This document shows, in pieces, positions 8,688-17,050 of a stretch of 64,000 nucleotides of DNA; the first letter of the stretch is position 1, and each line of letters opens with the position of its first letter. The translations under genes were made by a program, and so were the position numbers. Below the pieces are notes generated by a model. The model saw nothing but the letters and a program-made list of their open reading frames with translations, was not told the DNA's origin and ran no database searches. The stretch covers positions 1,455,856 through 1,519,855 of the forward strand of contig NZ_CP090958.1 in the NCBI RefSeq assembly GCF_025787225.1, written 5' to 3'. Origin of the DNA: Saxibacter everestensis. Its GTDB lineage: Bacteria; Actinomycetota; Actinomycetes; Actinomycetales; Brevibacteriaceae.

Positions 8688-10538
8688 CTAAGCCGGGGCG
8701 TTCTCCCTCGGTGTCACGTCGTGTCCGGCTGTGGCGTACAGCGCGTCGATGTCCGAACCGAACCGTTCCGCGATCACGTTGCGCTTCAGCTTCAGTGACG
8801 GAGTCAGCGTTCCATCCGCCTCGGTGAACTCGGAATCGAGGATCAGAAATTTCTTCACTTGTTCAGGGCGGGAAACCGACTGGTTCGCTTCCTGGAAGGC
8901 CGTGCGCACGGCCTGGATAACCTCCGGGGAGTCCTTGGACCTGTCGCGCTCGATCATGTCCCGATCGAGTGTTACCAGAGCCGCGATGAATTGCCTGCCG
9001 TCGCCGACCAGCATGCACTGGGCCACCTCCGGTTCGGCGCTGACCCGGTTCTCGATTCCTGACGGCGATACGTTCTTGCCACCGGCGGTCACCAGCAGCT
9101 CCTTCTTGCGGCCGATCACAGAGAGATAGCCGTTGTCGTCGATCGAACCGAAGTCACCGGTGTGGAACCAGCCGTCGGTGAACGCCGCTGCGGTAGCCGC
9201 CTGGTCGTTCCAGTACCGCTGGAAAACACCGATTCCGCGAACCAGGATCTCAGCATCGTCGGCAATGCGTATCGCCGAACCTGGCAGCGGAGGGCCGACC
9301 GTGCCGATCCGCTGGGCGTCCGGGCAATTGACCACTATCGGCGCAGTGGTCTCGGTCAGGCCGTATCCTTCCAGAACCGTCAGACCGATGCCCCGGTAGA
9401 AGTGCCCCAGCCGCGCGCCGAGCGATGCTCCGCCGGACACGGCATAGCCAAGCCGGCCGCCCATAGCGGACTTGAGCTTCGAGTAGACAAGCCTGCCGAA
9501 CAGCGCGTGACGCATTCTCAACCCGATCGAGGGTCCGCGCGCGCTGTCGAGGGCCGTCGAAAAGTCGATGGCCGTGTTCACCGCTGCTGAAAACAGCTTT
9601 CCCCGGCTGCCCGATCCGGCCTTTTTGGCCGCACTGTTGTAAACCTTCTCGAACACCCGCGGCACGGCCAGGATGAAGCTCGGCCTGAAGCTGCCCAGAT
9701 CGTCGAGCAGGTCCGCCGTTGACGCGGTGAAGCCGGTGCGCACGTTGGAGGCAACGTTGAGGACTTCGATGAAACGGGCAAAAACATGCGCCAGTGGCAT
9801 GAATAGCAGGCTGCTCGGCTCGTCGTTCATGACCACCTCCGGAATGCGCTGCCGGGCGCTCAGGGCCAGGTCGACGAAGTTGGCATGACTCAGCTCGCAC
9901 CCCTTGGGTGCGCCCGTCGTACCTGAGGTGAAGATGATGGTTGCGGTGTCCTGAGCCGTGGCGCTGCGGCGGCGAGCCTCCAGAACGTCATCGGTTACCT
10001 CCGCGCCACGCGCCTTCAGCTGCTCGAGGGCACCGGATTCAATGCACCAGATATTCGTCAGAGCGTGCAGCCCGGCTTGGATCGAGAGCGTGGACTGTTG
10101 GTGGTGTGCGGACTCCACGACTACGCCGACTGCTCCGGTTTGGCCGAGGTTCCAGGCGATCTGCTGAGCGGAAGAGGTTTCGTAGATCGGCACGGAGATA
10201 GCGCCGGCGAACCACAGGGCGAAATCGGTTATCGTCCACTCGTAGCGGGTACGCGAGAGTATTCCGACCCGATCGCCGGGCTGCAGGCCCGCGGCGATGA
10301 ATCCCTTGGCAACGGCGTGCACCGTCTCGAGGAACTCCCGGGCGGTGACGTCCGCCCAGGTGTGGTCGTCCTTTCGGAGCGCGAACAGCGGGTGATCTGG
10401 AAGCCGGCTTACCCGATCCAGCAGCAAATCGGTGATATTCGATGAAGCGTCGGCACTGATTACTTGTTCAATTGAGTTTTCCCGCACAGAAGCCGATCCT
10501 ACTGATGCCGCGGGGCCGGCACACAACCAACCGTTCAC
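8688..10538 (-). CDS. Long-chain fatty acid-CoA ligase (FadD15-like)
   Basis: This ATP-dependent enzyme activates long-chain fatty acids to acyl-CoA. The 616-residue frame has the AMP-binding motif IFTSGTTGAPKG, the GYGLTETTAP motif and the C-terminal GRKKELLVTAGGKNVSP segment. Length and the last motif match the FadD15/eukaryotic-type long-chain synthetases. The true start may be GTG at about 10487, since the first 17 residues look unlike the family and an AGGA lies upstream of that GTG. It is divergent from the first ROK gene. Confidence 0.93.
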   Translation of the reverse strand: MNGWLCAGPAASVGSASVRENSIEQVISADASSNITDLLLDRVSRLPDHPLFALRKDDHTWADVTAREFLETVHAVAKGFIAAGLQPGDRVGILSRTRYEWTITDFALWFAGAISVPIYETSSAQQIAWNLGQTGAVGVVVESAHHQQSTLSIQAGLHALTNIWCIESGALEQLKARGAEVTDDVLEARRRSATAQDTATIIFTSGTTGAPKGCELSHANFVDLALSARQRIPEVVMNDEPSSLLFMPLAHVFARFIEVLNVASNVRTGFTASTADLLDDLGSFRPSFILAVPRVFEKVYNSAAKKAGSGSRGKLFSAAVNTAIDFSTALDSARGPSIGLRMRHALFGRLVYSKLKSAMGGRLGYAVSGGASLGARLGHFYRGIGLTVLEGYGLTETTAPIVVNCPDAQRIGTVGPPLPGSAIRIADDAEILVRGIGVFQRYWNDQAATAAAFTDGWFHTGDFGSIDDNGYLSVIGRKKELLVTAGGKNVSPSGIENRVSAEPEVAQCMLVGDGRQFIAALVTLDRDMIERDRSKDSPEVIQAVRTAFQEANQSVSRPEQVKKFLILDSEFTEADGTLTPSLKLKRNVIAERFGSDIDALYATAGHDVTPRENAPA

Positions 10539-10594
10539 GCTGACACGCCACCATCCCTGCGGTGACAGTGCGAATTGCCGATACGGTAAGAGGC

Positions 10595-11602
10595 ATGCGT
10601 ACTATTTCTTCCGAACAGCTCGGTCTTGGCGTGGATATCGGCGGCACCAAGATCGCCACCGGGCTCGTCGACCCGGCGGGCACTCTGCTGAAATCGAGCC
10701 GGAAGCCGACGCCGGCGGATGATCCGAAGGCATTGCTTGAGGTTCTGATCGCCGAAATCCGTGCTTTCGCCGACGAATACCCGGTGGAAAGCGTAGGGAT
10801 CGCGGCCGCCGGATTTGTGAACGCGGCGCGGTCCACCGTGATGTTCGCGCCGAATATTGCCTGGCGGGACGAGAACCTGAAGGAACCGGTGGAGCAGGCG
10901 ACTGGCCTTCCGGTCGTGGTTGAAAACGATGCCAACGCCGCCGGGTGGGCCGAGTTCCAGTTCGGCGGTGGCCGGGACGCCGAAGATCTGGTGCTGCTGA
11001 CCCTCGGCACCGGGCTCGGCGGGGCGATCATCGCAGAAGGTGAGCTGCTTCGAGGCGGGTTTGGAATGGCTGCCGAGCTTGGACATCTTAGGCTCGTTCC
11101 GAACGGCATCCTCTGCGGCTGCGGGAATCGCGGCTGCTGGGAGAAGTACACCTCCGGTTCGGCCCTTACCGCGTCTGCACAGCAGCTCGCCGCGGCGAAC
11201 AGCCCGGAAGCGGAGCGATTCCGGGCGGCGATCGGAGCGGAAGGTGATGACATCACCGGCGAGCTGGTGTCGAAAGCTGCTGCGCAGGGGAACCGGGAGG
11301 CAGCCGAGCTGCTAGCCGGCCTCGGTGAATGGCTGGGCGTCGGCATCGCACAGCTCGCAGCCGTACTCGATCCAAGCCTCGTCGTGATTGGCGGGGGACT
11401 TTCCGAGGTTGGCGAACTGCTGCTGAAGCCTGCCCGCGACGCGCTGCGCGAACATTTACCGGCTCGGGCCAAACGGCCGGAACTTGCCCTCTCGGTGGCG
11501 ACACTTGGGGGTGACGCCGGAATGATTGGCGCCGCCGACCTAGGCCTTCTCGCCTCGCGAGGTTCCGGCGTCGGCCGTGGGGCAGGAAGCAGCGCCGGCT
11601 AG
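10595..11602 (+). CDS. ROK-family glucokinase, first of two
   Basis: A sugar kinase of 335 residues. The phosphate-binding LGVDIGGTKIATG motif near the N-terminus, the ENDANAAGWAE active-site segment and the ROK zinc motif CGCGNRGCWEKY are all present. ATG 10595 is preferred to the upstream GTG because the ATP motif then lies close to the N-terminus as usual. Its stop overlaps the start of the next kinase by one base. In actinobacteria such kinases phosphorylate glucose; substrate choice cannot be read from the sequence. Confidence 0.93.
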   Translation: MRTISSEQLGLGVDIGGTKIATGLVDPAGTLLKSSRKPTPADDPKALLEVLIAEIRAFADEYPVESVGIAAAGFVNAARSTVMFAPNIAWRDENLKEPVEQATGLPVVVENDANAAGWAEFQFGGGRDAEDLVLLTLGTGLGGAIIAEGELLRGGFGMAAELGHLRLVPNGILCGCGNRGCWEKYTSGSALTASAQQLAAANSPEAERFRAAIGAEGDDITGELVSKAAAQGNREAAELLAGLGEWLGVGIAQLAAVLDPSLVVIGGGLSEVGELLLKPARDALREHLPARAKRPELALSVATLGGDAGMIGAADLGLLASRGSGVGRGAGSSAG

Positions 11603-12633
11603 TGCGCGGCAAAGAGGACCGGGGGATTCGTGCTCCCTGGCGGGTGCGAGAGCGCGGGCTCGCGCTCGGTATCGACATCGGTGGCACGAAGGTCGCCGGC
11701 GGCATCGTCGATATCGACGGCCGGATTCTTACGATGGCGCGCACCGACACTCCGAGCCGGGATGCGCGCGCGGTGGAGCAGACAATTGGCACGGTGGTCG
11801 ACGAGTTGACCAGGGATGCCGACATCGTGGCGATCGGTATCGGAGCGGCTGGCTGGATGGACACCGAAGGTTCAAGCGTGATGTTCTCGCCGCATCTTGC
11901 CTGGCGTAACGAACCGCTGCAGGCAGCACTGCAGTCGCAGCTCCGGCGCCCAGTACTGATTGAGAATGACGCGAACGCCGCGGCGTGGGCGGAATGGCGC
12001 TTTGGCGCCGGACAGGGCGAGAACCGGCTGCTTGCCGTAACTCTTGGCACCGGTATCGGCGGCGGGATCATCATCGACGGTCGAGTCGAACGCGGCCGCT
12101 ATGGAGCCGCCGGCGAGTTCGGGCACATGGTCATCGTGCCTGGCGGGCACCGGTGTGAGTGCGGAAACCGCGGCTGCTGGGAGCAGTACGCCTCCGGCAA
12201 CGCCCTCGGGCGGGAGGCACGGGAGCTTGCCCGGGCCGGATCACCGATAGCGCAGGAAATCCTGGAGCGGGCCAATGGGAATGTCGACGAGATCCGCGGG
12301 CCGCTGGTCACCGAGGCGGCCCGTAACGGCGACAGGGCGGCCTGTGATCTCTTCACGGAGGTCGGCGACTGGTTCGGCCTGGGGTTGGCGAATCTCGCTG
12401 CGGCCTTCGACCCCGGGACATTCGTTATCGGCGGTGGCGTCAGCAGCGCGGGTGAGCTGTTGATGAAACCGACCAGGGAAAGTTTCGCCAGGAACCTGAC
12501 CGGTCGCGGCTACCGACCGGCAGCCGATATCCGGCTGGCGCACCTCGGCCCGGATGCAGGTCTGGTCGGGGCGGCCGACCTGGCAAGGGTTGCTGCCTCT
12601 CGCCGATGGGCGCGGAGCGTTCCCGGTGGCTGA
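11602..12633 (+). CDS. ROK-family glucokinase, second of two
   Basis: A 343-residue paralogue of the preceding kinase, with LGIDIGGTKVAGG, ENDANAAAWAEW and the zinc motif CECGNRGCWEQY. GTG 11602 overlaps the previous TAG by one base, so the pair is translationally coupled. About 18 residues precede the ATP motif, and a later start is possible. The tandem arrangement suggests a duplication followed by divergence in sugar specificity. Confidence 0.92.
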   Translation: MRGKEDRGIRAPWRVRERGLALGIDIGGTKVAGGIVDIDGRILTMARTDTPSRDARAVEQTIGTVVDELTRDADIVAIGIGAAGWMDTEGSSVMFSPHLAWRNEPLQAALQSQLRRPVLIENDANAAAWAEWRFGAGQGENRLLAVTLGTGIGGGIIIDGRVERGRYGAAGEFGHMVIVPGGHRCECGNRGCWEQYASGNALGREARELARAGSPIAQEILERANGNVDEIRGPLVTEAARNGDRAACDLFTEVGDWFGLGLANLAAAFDPGTFVIGGGVSSAGELLMKPTRESFARNLTGRGYRPAADIRLAHLGPDAGLVGAADLARVAASRRWARSVPGG

Positions 12634-12642
12634 CGTCGAACG

Positions 12643-13239
12643 CTAGACCACTGCGCCATCGTCGTTGTTGTCGCGCTTGGTCGGCAGGTGCCAGAGCAGG
12701 CCGGTCACCCCGGCGACGAAGAGGGCGATCCCGAGTCCGATCGTCCAGGTCGGTGCGGCGCGCCAGAACAGTGCGACCACGACAATGTATGCGGGTGACG
12801 CAAGGGCGCAGAACCAGGACAGGACGAGCAGCGGAGATGTGCTGCTCAGATCGAACTCGGGCGGCTCCGGCGGCTCGAACTTGTCCTCAGCGGCGTCGGG
12901 TTCACTGACATCGTCAGCCACGGAGGATGCCGGCTTGATATCGTCCCAGCCGTCGTCGTCTGCCTCCGCGGCGTCGAACCTGTCGGCGGCAGGCTTGCTC
13001 CGATCGTCGGAAGGCTTTCCGGTCGCAACCTCTCCGGGCCCGGCGTCGTCACTGATGGATCGCCCGGGATCCATTTCGTCCGGTTCGGGATCTGAAGGCT
13101 GTTCGCCCTCGGGAGGGCGGCCTGCGCTGGCAGGCTCCGGTTCAACCAAGATTCCGCCGTCATCGTCGCCGCGCATCCGTGCCACCAGATCGGCCCATTC
13201 CTCATCGCTGACGTTATGGCGCGGATCGTCGCCGGTCAT
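12643..13239 (-). CDS. Acidic membrane protein of unknown function
   Basis: The 198-residue protein has a long charged, Asp/Glu/Pro-rich N-terminal region and two hydrophobic helices near the C-terminus (around residues 130-185). The pattern matches small conserved actinobacterial membrane proteins of no known role. Its ATG overlaps the stop of the upstream esterase by four bases, so the two are co-translated. It converges on the second ROK kinase with nine bases between. Confidence 0.75.
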   Translation of the reverse strand: MTGDDPRHNVSDEEWADLVARMRGDDDGGILVEPEPASAGRPPEGEQPSDPEPDEMDPGRSISDDAGPGEVATGKPSDDRSKPAADRFDAAEADDDGWDDIKPASSVADDVSEPDAAEDKFEPPEPPEFDLSSTSPLLVLSWFCALASPAYIVVVALFWRAAPTWTIGLGIALFVAGVTGLLWHLPTKRDNNDDGAVV

Positions 13240-13988
13240 CTGCTCAACCTTTCGACGAATTTCAGGGAACGCTGGATGATCTCGGGCGCATCGTGATCGA
13301 GGGTCGCCACATGGTAGCTATTGCGGAGCATTACCTTTTCTTTGTCATGTGAGGAGATCTTCTTCCAGATGATTTCTGTCGATTCCCGCGGAACGACGTG
13401 ATCGATGGTCGAGTTGAAGAGCAGTACCGGCTGGGTGACCTTATCCAGATTCTGCCTTGTGTCCCGATAGAGCTCAAGCATCGAATGAACCGCTTTGAGC
13501 GGTGTACGCGGATAGGCGTGTTCGGTGACGCCCGGCTTCTTGATGTCATCGCCGATGGCTGCGACTGACGGCAGGACCCGTCGCAAGGCAGGGAGCAACG
13601 GCAGTAGGGGGTCCTTGATCATCACCGCCGGATTGATCAGGATGACGCCGGCGATGTCTGCATGCTCAATTGCCATTCGGAGCGCCAGCCCGCCGCCCAT
13701 GGAAATGCCAAGAGCGATGACCTTGTCGCAGCTGGCCGAAAGCTCGGCGTAGCTCGTCTTAACCGTTTCCAGCCACTGGTGCCAGGTCGACCGATTCATC
13801 TCCTGCCAGCTGGTGCCATGGCCGGGGAGGAGCGGTACTCTGACCGTGATGTCGCTGTCTACCAGGGCGTCGGCGACGGGACGCAGCGAAAATGGGGAAC
13901 CGGTGAATCCGTGTATCAACAGCACGCCGATCGCCTTTGAGCCTTTGGCGTCATAGAAATATTCTTCGGTTCCCGGCGTAGTCACCAT
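13236..13988 (-). CDS. Alpha/beta hydrolase, Est30/carboxylesterase type
   Basis: A soluble serine esterase or lipase of 250 residues. HGFTGSP forms the oxyanion-hole region, GISMGG holds the nucleophile Ser, and the likely Asp (NSTIDHVVP) and His (NSYHVATLDHD) complete the triad. This spacing matches the Est30 monoacylglycerol lipase/carboxylesterase group. ATG 13988 is preferred, because the 62 residues upstream in the open frame are unlike the family and overlap a neighbouring promoter. It is divergent from the PlsC gene. Confidence 0.88.
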   Translation of the reverse strand: MVTTPGTEEYFYDAKGSKAIGVLLIHGFTGSPFSLRPVADALVDSDITVRVPLLPGHGTSWQEMNRSTWHQWLETVKTSYAELSASCDKVIALGISMGGGLALRMAIEHADIAGVILINPAVMIKDPLLPLLPALRRVLPSVAAIGDDIKKPGVTEHAYPRTPLKAVHSMLELYRDTRQNLDKVTQPVLLFNSTIDHVVPRESTEIIWKKISSHDKEKVMLRNSYHVATLDHDAPEIIQRSLKFVERLSR

Positions 13989-14110
13989 GACAGAAGTCTG
14001 ACATGTTTTCCTGACCGGAAAATGCCAATTGCAGACCTTGCCGCGACAACGGCCCGGCTTTCGTCTTAGAGTTGGTTGCGGCCCATCGCGGGGTCGTAAC
14101 GGAGGTGACG

Positions 14111-14992
14111 GTGTTCTACTGGATGATGAAGCGGATCTTTGTGGGTCCGCTTCTGCGCATCGTGTTCCGGCCATGGGTTCGCGGGCTGGAAAACATCCCC
14201 GAAGAGGGCGGTGCCATCGTTGCCGGAAATCACCTGTCGTTTTCTGACTCGATCTTTCTCCCGTTGGTAGTCCCCCGTCCGGTTGTCTACCTGGCCAAAA
14301 AAGATTATTTCACCGGCCGGGGCGTCAAGGGGAGCTTCACCCGTTGGTTCTTCAAGCTGACGAACCAGCTGCCGATGGATCGTTCCGGCGGCAAGGCATC
14401 GGCTGATGGCCTCGGGTCAGGTCTCGGCGTGCTCAACGAAGGCACCCTGCTCGGCATCTACCCCGAAGGCACCCGCAGCCCGGACGGACGGCTGTACCGC
14501 GGGCGAACCGGTGTGGCGAGACTTGTGCTGGAGGCGAAAGTTCCGATTATCCCGGTCGCAATGATCGGCACGGACATCATCCAGCCCGAGGGCCGGGTTA
14601 TTCCGAAGGTTCGACGCGTTGGTGTCGTGATCGGGAAGCCGATGGACTTTTCGCGCTATGAAGGGATGGAAGCGGACCGCTTCGTGCTGCGCGCCATCAC
14701 CGACGAACTGATGTACGAGTTAATGCGGCTATCGGGCCAGGAGTACGTCGATATGTACGCTTCCACGGCCAAGCAGCGGATCATCGCCGGCAAGAAGGCA
14801 GCGATTGCGAAGAAGCAGGCTGCCGGGCCGGAGGCGCCGGGCGGCCGACCCGCACCAACAGATAAAGCCGCTGGCGGCATTCCGGCCTCGGATGGGGTGA
14901 TCGGCGGCAAGGATCCGGACAGGTCCGGCAGGACGGCAGACAGCGAAGACGACGGCGATGGACAAGAGGACAAGGGGTCCGACGTCGCGTGA
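14111..14992 (+). CDS. 1-acyl-sn-glycerol-3-phosphate acyltransferase (PlsC family)
   Basis: A membrane-associated acyltransferase of 293 residues in phospholipid synthesis. The catalytic NHLSFSD (HX4D) and PEGTRSPDG motifs are clear. GTG 14111 is chosen since CGGAGG lies six bases upstream. After about residue 225 there is a low-complexity Lys/Ala/Gly/Pro-rich tail not needed for the domain, as in many actinobacterial homologues. Confidence 0.92.
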   Translation: MFYWMMKRIFVGPLLRIVFRPWVRGLENIPEEGGAIVAGNHLSFSDSIFLPLVVPRPVVYLAKKDYFTGRGVKGSFTRWFFKLTNQLPMDRSGGKASADGLGSGLGVLNEGTLLGIYPEGTRSPDGRLYRGRTGVARLVLEAKVPIIPVAMIGTDIIQPEGRVIPKVRRVGVVIGKPMDFSRYEGMEADRFVLRAITDELMYELMRLSGQEYVDMYASTAKQRIIAGKKAAIAKKQAAGPEAPGGRPAPTDKAAGGIPASDGVIGGKDPDRSGRTADSEDDGDGQEDKGSDVA

Positions 14993-15193
14993 CACGCCTA
15001 CCGGGAAATCGTTGATTGCGCGACACGCGGCCCCGAAACAGCCTCGGTCGTTGACCCGGACCCCGCTCCCGCCTAGGTTCATATCTGAAGTCCCCACGTT
15101 CTGCCGTGGAATCGCCTTGAAATCGGTTAACCTGATAGAGAGGCCTTTCGTGGAGGACACTTCCCCCGCGGGGCATGATAAGGAGGAGCCGGT

Positions 15194-15772
15194 GTGAACC
15201 GCTCAAGCGAAGAACCACTTAGCGCTAGCGCTGTGCCTGGCAACGCCCAGGGGCTGCTCTTCGACGAAGACTTGCCAGTTCTGGACGACGAGGTCGGCTA
15301 CCGCGGTCCGACTGCCTGCGGCGCTGCAGGCATTACCTACCGTCAGCTCGATTACTGGGCCCGCACCGGCCTGGTGGTCCCGGCTGTTCGGGGCGCTGCC
15401 GGATCCGGCAGCCAGCGCCTGTATAGCTTCCGCGACATTCTGGTGCTCAAGGTGGTCAAGCGCCTGCTGGATACCGGGGTCTCGCTTCAGCAGATTCGCG
15501 CGGCCGTCGAACACCTGCGGGAACGTGGTGTCGAAGACCTTGCCCAAATCACCCTGATGTCCGATGGCGCCAGCGTTTATGAATGCACATCGGCCGATGA
15601 GGTCATTGACCTGCTTCAGGGCGGCCAGGGAGTCTTCGGGATCGCAGTCGGCAGGGTGTGGCGCGAGGTTGAAGGCAGCCTCTCCGATCTGCCCAGCGAG
15701 CGGGTCGAGGAAGAACAGCCTCACGTCAATGACGAGCTGGCCAAGCGTCGAGAAGCACGCAAGATTGGCTAG
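15194..15772 (+). CDS. MerR-family regulator, FtsR/Rv1828-like
   Basis: A 192-residue DNA-binding protein. The winged helix spans about residues 35-105 (GITYRQLDYWARTGLV, then SQRLYSFRDILVLKVVKRLL) and matches the FtsR/Rv1828 group, which controls cell-division genes in corynebacteria and mycobacteria. The rest may be a small effector or dimer domain. GTG 15194 follows AGGAGGA by a few bases. A hairpin terminator follows the gene. The regulatory target here is inferred from the family only. Confidence 0.85.
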   Translation: MNRSSEEPLSASAVPGNAQGLLFDEDLPVLDDEVGYRGPTACGAAGITYRQLDYWARTGLVVPAVRGAAGSGSQRLYSFRDILVLKVVKRLLDTGVSLQQIRAAVEHLRERGVEDLAQITLMSDGASVYECTSADEVIDLLQGGQGVFGIAVGRVWREVEGSLSDLPSERVEEEQPHVNDELAKRREARKIG

Positions 15773-15801
15773 TGGCATCGGCTAGCGCCTAACAGTTTTT
15801 T

Positions 15802-15840
15802 CAGGGTCGGAATCCAGGGGATTCCGACCCTGTCTGTTTG
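15802..15840 (+). terminator. Hairpin terminator after the MerR-family gene
   Basis: A perfect 14-bp stem (15802-15815 with 15819-15832) and a three-base loop lie 30 bases past the stop. The trailing sequence TCTGTTTG is only moderately T-rich, while a T-run precedes the stem. It probably ends transcription from the regulator gene. Confidence 0.75.
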
Positions 15841-15879
15841 GTGGCCGCTTGCGCAGCGAGAGTGTCTTATCGCTTCGGG

Positions 15880-16162
15880 ACGCTGCATCTACCGCTGGAC
15901 CGCGCCGGGGTGGGGGAGCCGCGTTGTCCGGGCGGCGCGTCTACCGTGTGGGCCCCGGGCCGGGCTGGGGCGTTATGTCGCGTGGGTGCGCCGTGCCTAC
16001 TACCGGGCTGCGCTGGGGTGTTGTGTCGCGTGGGTGCGCCGTGCCTACTACCGGGCTGCGCTGGGTGCGGTGTGTCTACTGCCGGGCCGCGCTGGGGTGT
16101 TGTGTCGCGTGGGTGCGTCGTGTCTACCGCCGGGCTGTGCTGAGTGCGCTGCGTCTACCGTC
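15880..16162. repeat. Degenerate GC-rich tandem repeat array
   Basis: A core resembling GTCTACYRCCGGGCYGCGCTG recurs with a larger period near 50 bases; two units at about 15972-16071 are almost identical. Flanking units are more diverged. The array fills the space between the MerR-family gene and the convergent ParA-like gene, and it just reaches the last codons of the latter. Plus-strand frames through it are repetitive Cys/Arg/Gly-rich peptides and are not believed. Confidence 0.8.
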
Positions 16163-16955
16163 CGCGGTGACGGAGCCGACCGGTGCGGAGCGCGCGGTCC
16201 AGAAGCTGGTCGAACACCGACGACAGCTCGGCGGCCGCTTCGCCAGGCCAGGAATGTATTGGACGGGCCGAGCCCTGGGCCTGTTGCAGCACGCTGCGCT
16301 CCGGAACCGGCGGGCTGAGTACGAGCGGGCCGAACATTTCCCGAAGCTCGTTAATTCGGTACTCGTGCTCAATGGAACGCGGCCGGACCCGATTCACGAC
16401 GACGCCGAGCGGCTGGAGTTGGCTGGCGATCTGGCGCCGCAGCTCATCGGTGGCTCGCAGGGCGCGGTCAGCCGCGGCAACCGAGAACAGCCCGGGCTCG
16501 GTGACGACGAGTACCCGGTTGCTTGCTGCCCAGGCCGTGCGGGTCAATCCGTTCAGCGACGGTGGGCAGTCGATCAGCACCAGACGGTATCCGTGGTCGA
16601 CCTTTTGCAGCGCGTCCTCGAGTCGACGCAGGTACTTGTCCGAGAGCGAGGGCCGGTCGAACTCCGCGGAGCGTGGCGAGCCCGGAATAACGTCAAGGTG
16701 TCCAAGCTGGTCGCCGACCCAGCCGCTTGGGGTAATCGTCGCTTCAAGCGTCCGCGACTTGGGCGCGGCCAGAACGTCTGACAGGTCGCTGCGGGTGGAG
16801 GAAGGAATCTCCAGTCCGGTAGAGGCATCTGCCTGCGGATCCATGTCCACAACGAGGGTCGGAATCCCTCTGGCGTAGGCGGCCGAAGCCAAGCCCAATG
16901 TCACAGATGTCTTGCCGACCCCGCCCTTTAGGCTGCTAACACTTAAAACAAGCAC
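16155..16955 (-). CDS. ParA/MinD-like P-loop ATPase without a ParB partner
   Basis: This 266-residue protein has the deviant Walker A motif SLKGGVGKTS near its N-terminus, VVDMDPQADAS, and a switch region (LIDCPPSL). These are features of ParA-type ATPases that position DNA or protein cargo. GTG 16955 places the Walker motif at the usual distance; the open frame begins with TTG at 17015. No parB, origin motifs or plasmid genes are near, so it is an orphan. It follows sbcC on the same strand with a 95-base gap. Its cargo is unknown. Confidence 0.85.
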   Translation of the reverse strand: MLVLSVSSLKGGVGKTSVTLGLASAAYARGIPTLVVDMDPQADASTGLEIPSSTRSDLSDVLAAPKSRTLEATITPSGWVGDQLGHLDVIPGSPRSAEFDRPSLSDKYLRRLEDALQKVDHGYRLVLIDCPPSLNGLTRTAWAASNRVLVVTEPGLFSVAAADRALRATDELRRQIASQLQPLGVVVNRVRPRSIEHEYRINELREMFGPLVLSPPVPERSVLQQAQGSARPIHSWPGEAAAELSSVFDQLLDRALRTGRLRHRGR

Positions 16956-17050
16956 ACGGTAAACGCTATACGACGACGGCTGCCGATCTTCTAAGGGCAC
17001 TCCGAGCCGAAGCAAATTCCGCGATCGATGCGGCGAAACTTGAAAGACAA

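Noticed and set aside
15849-16781. 310-codon plus-strand frame
   Set aside because: Built from the GC-rich repeat array and then antisense to the ParA-like gene; composition is repeat-driven.
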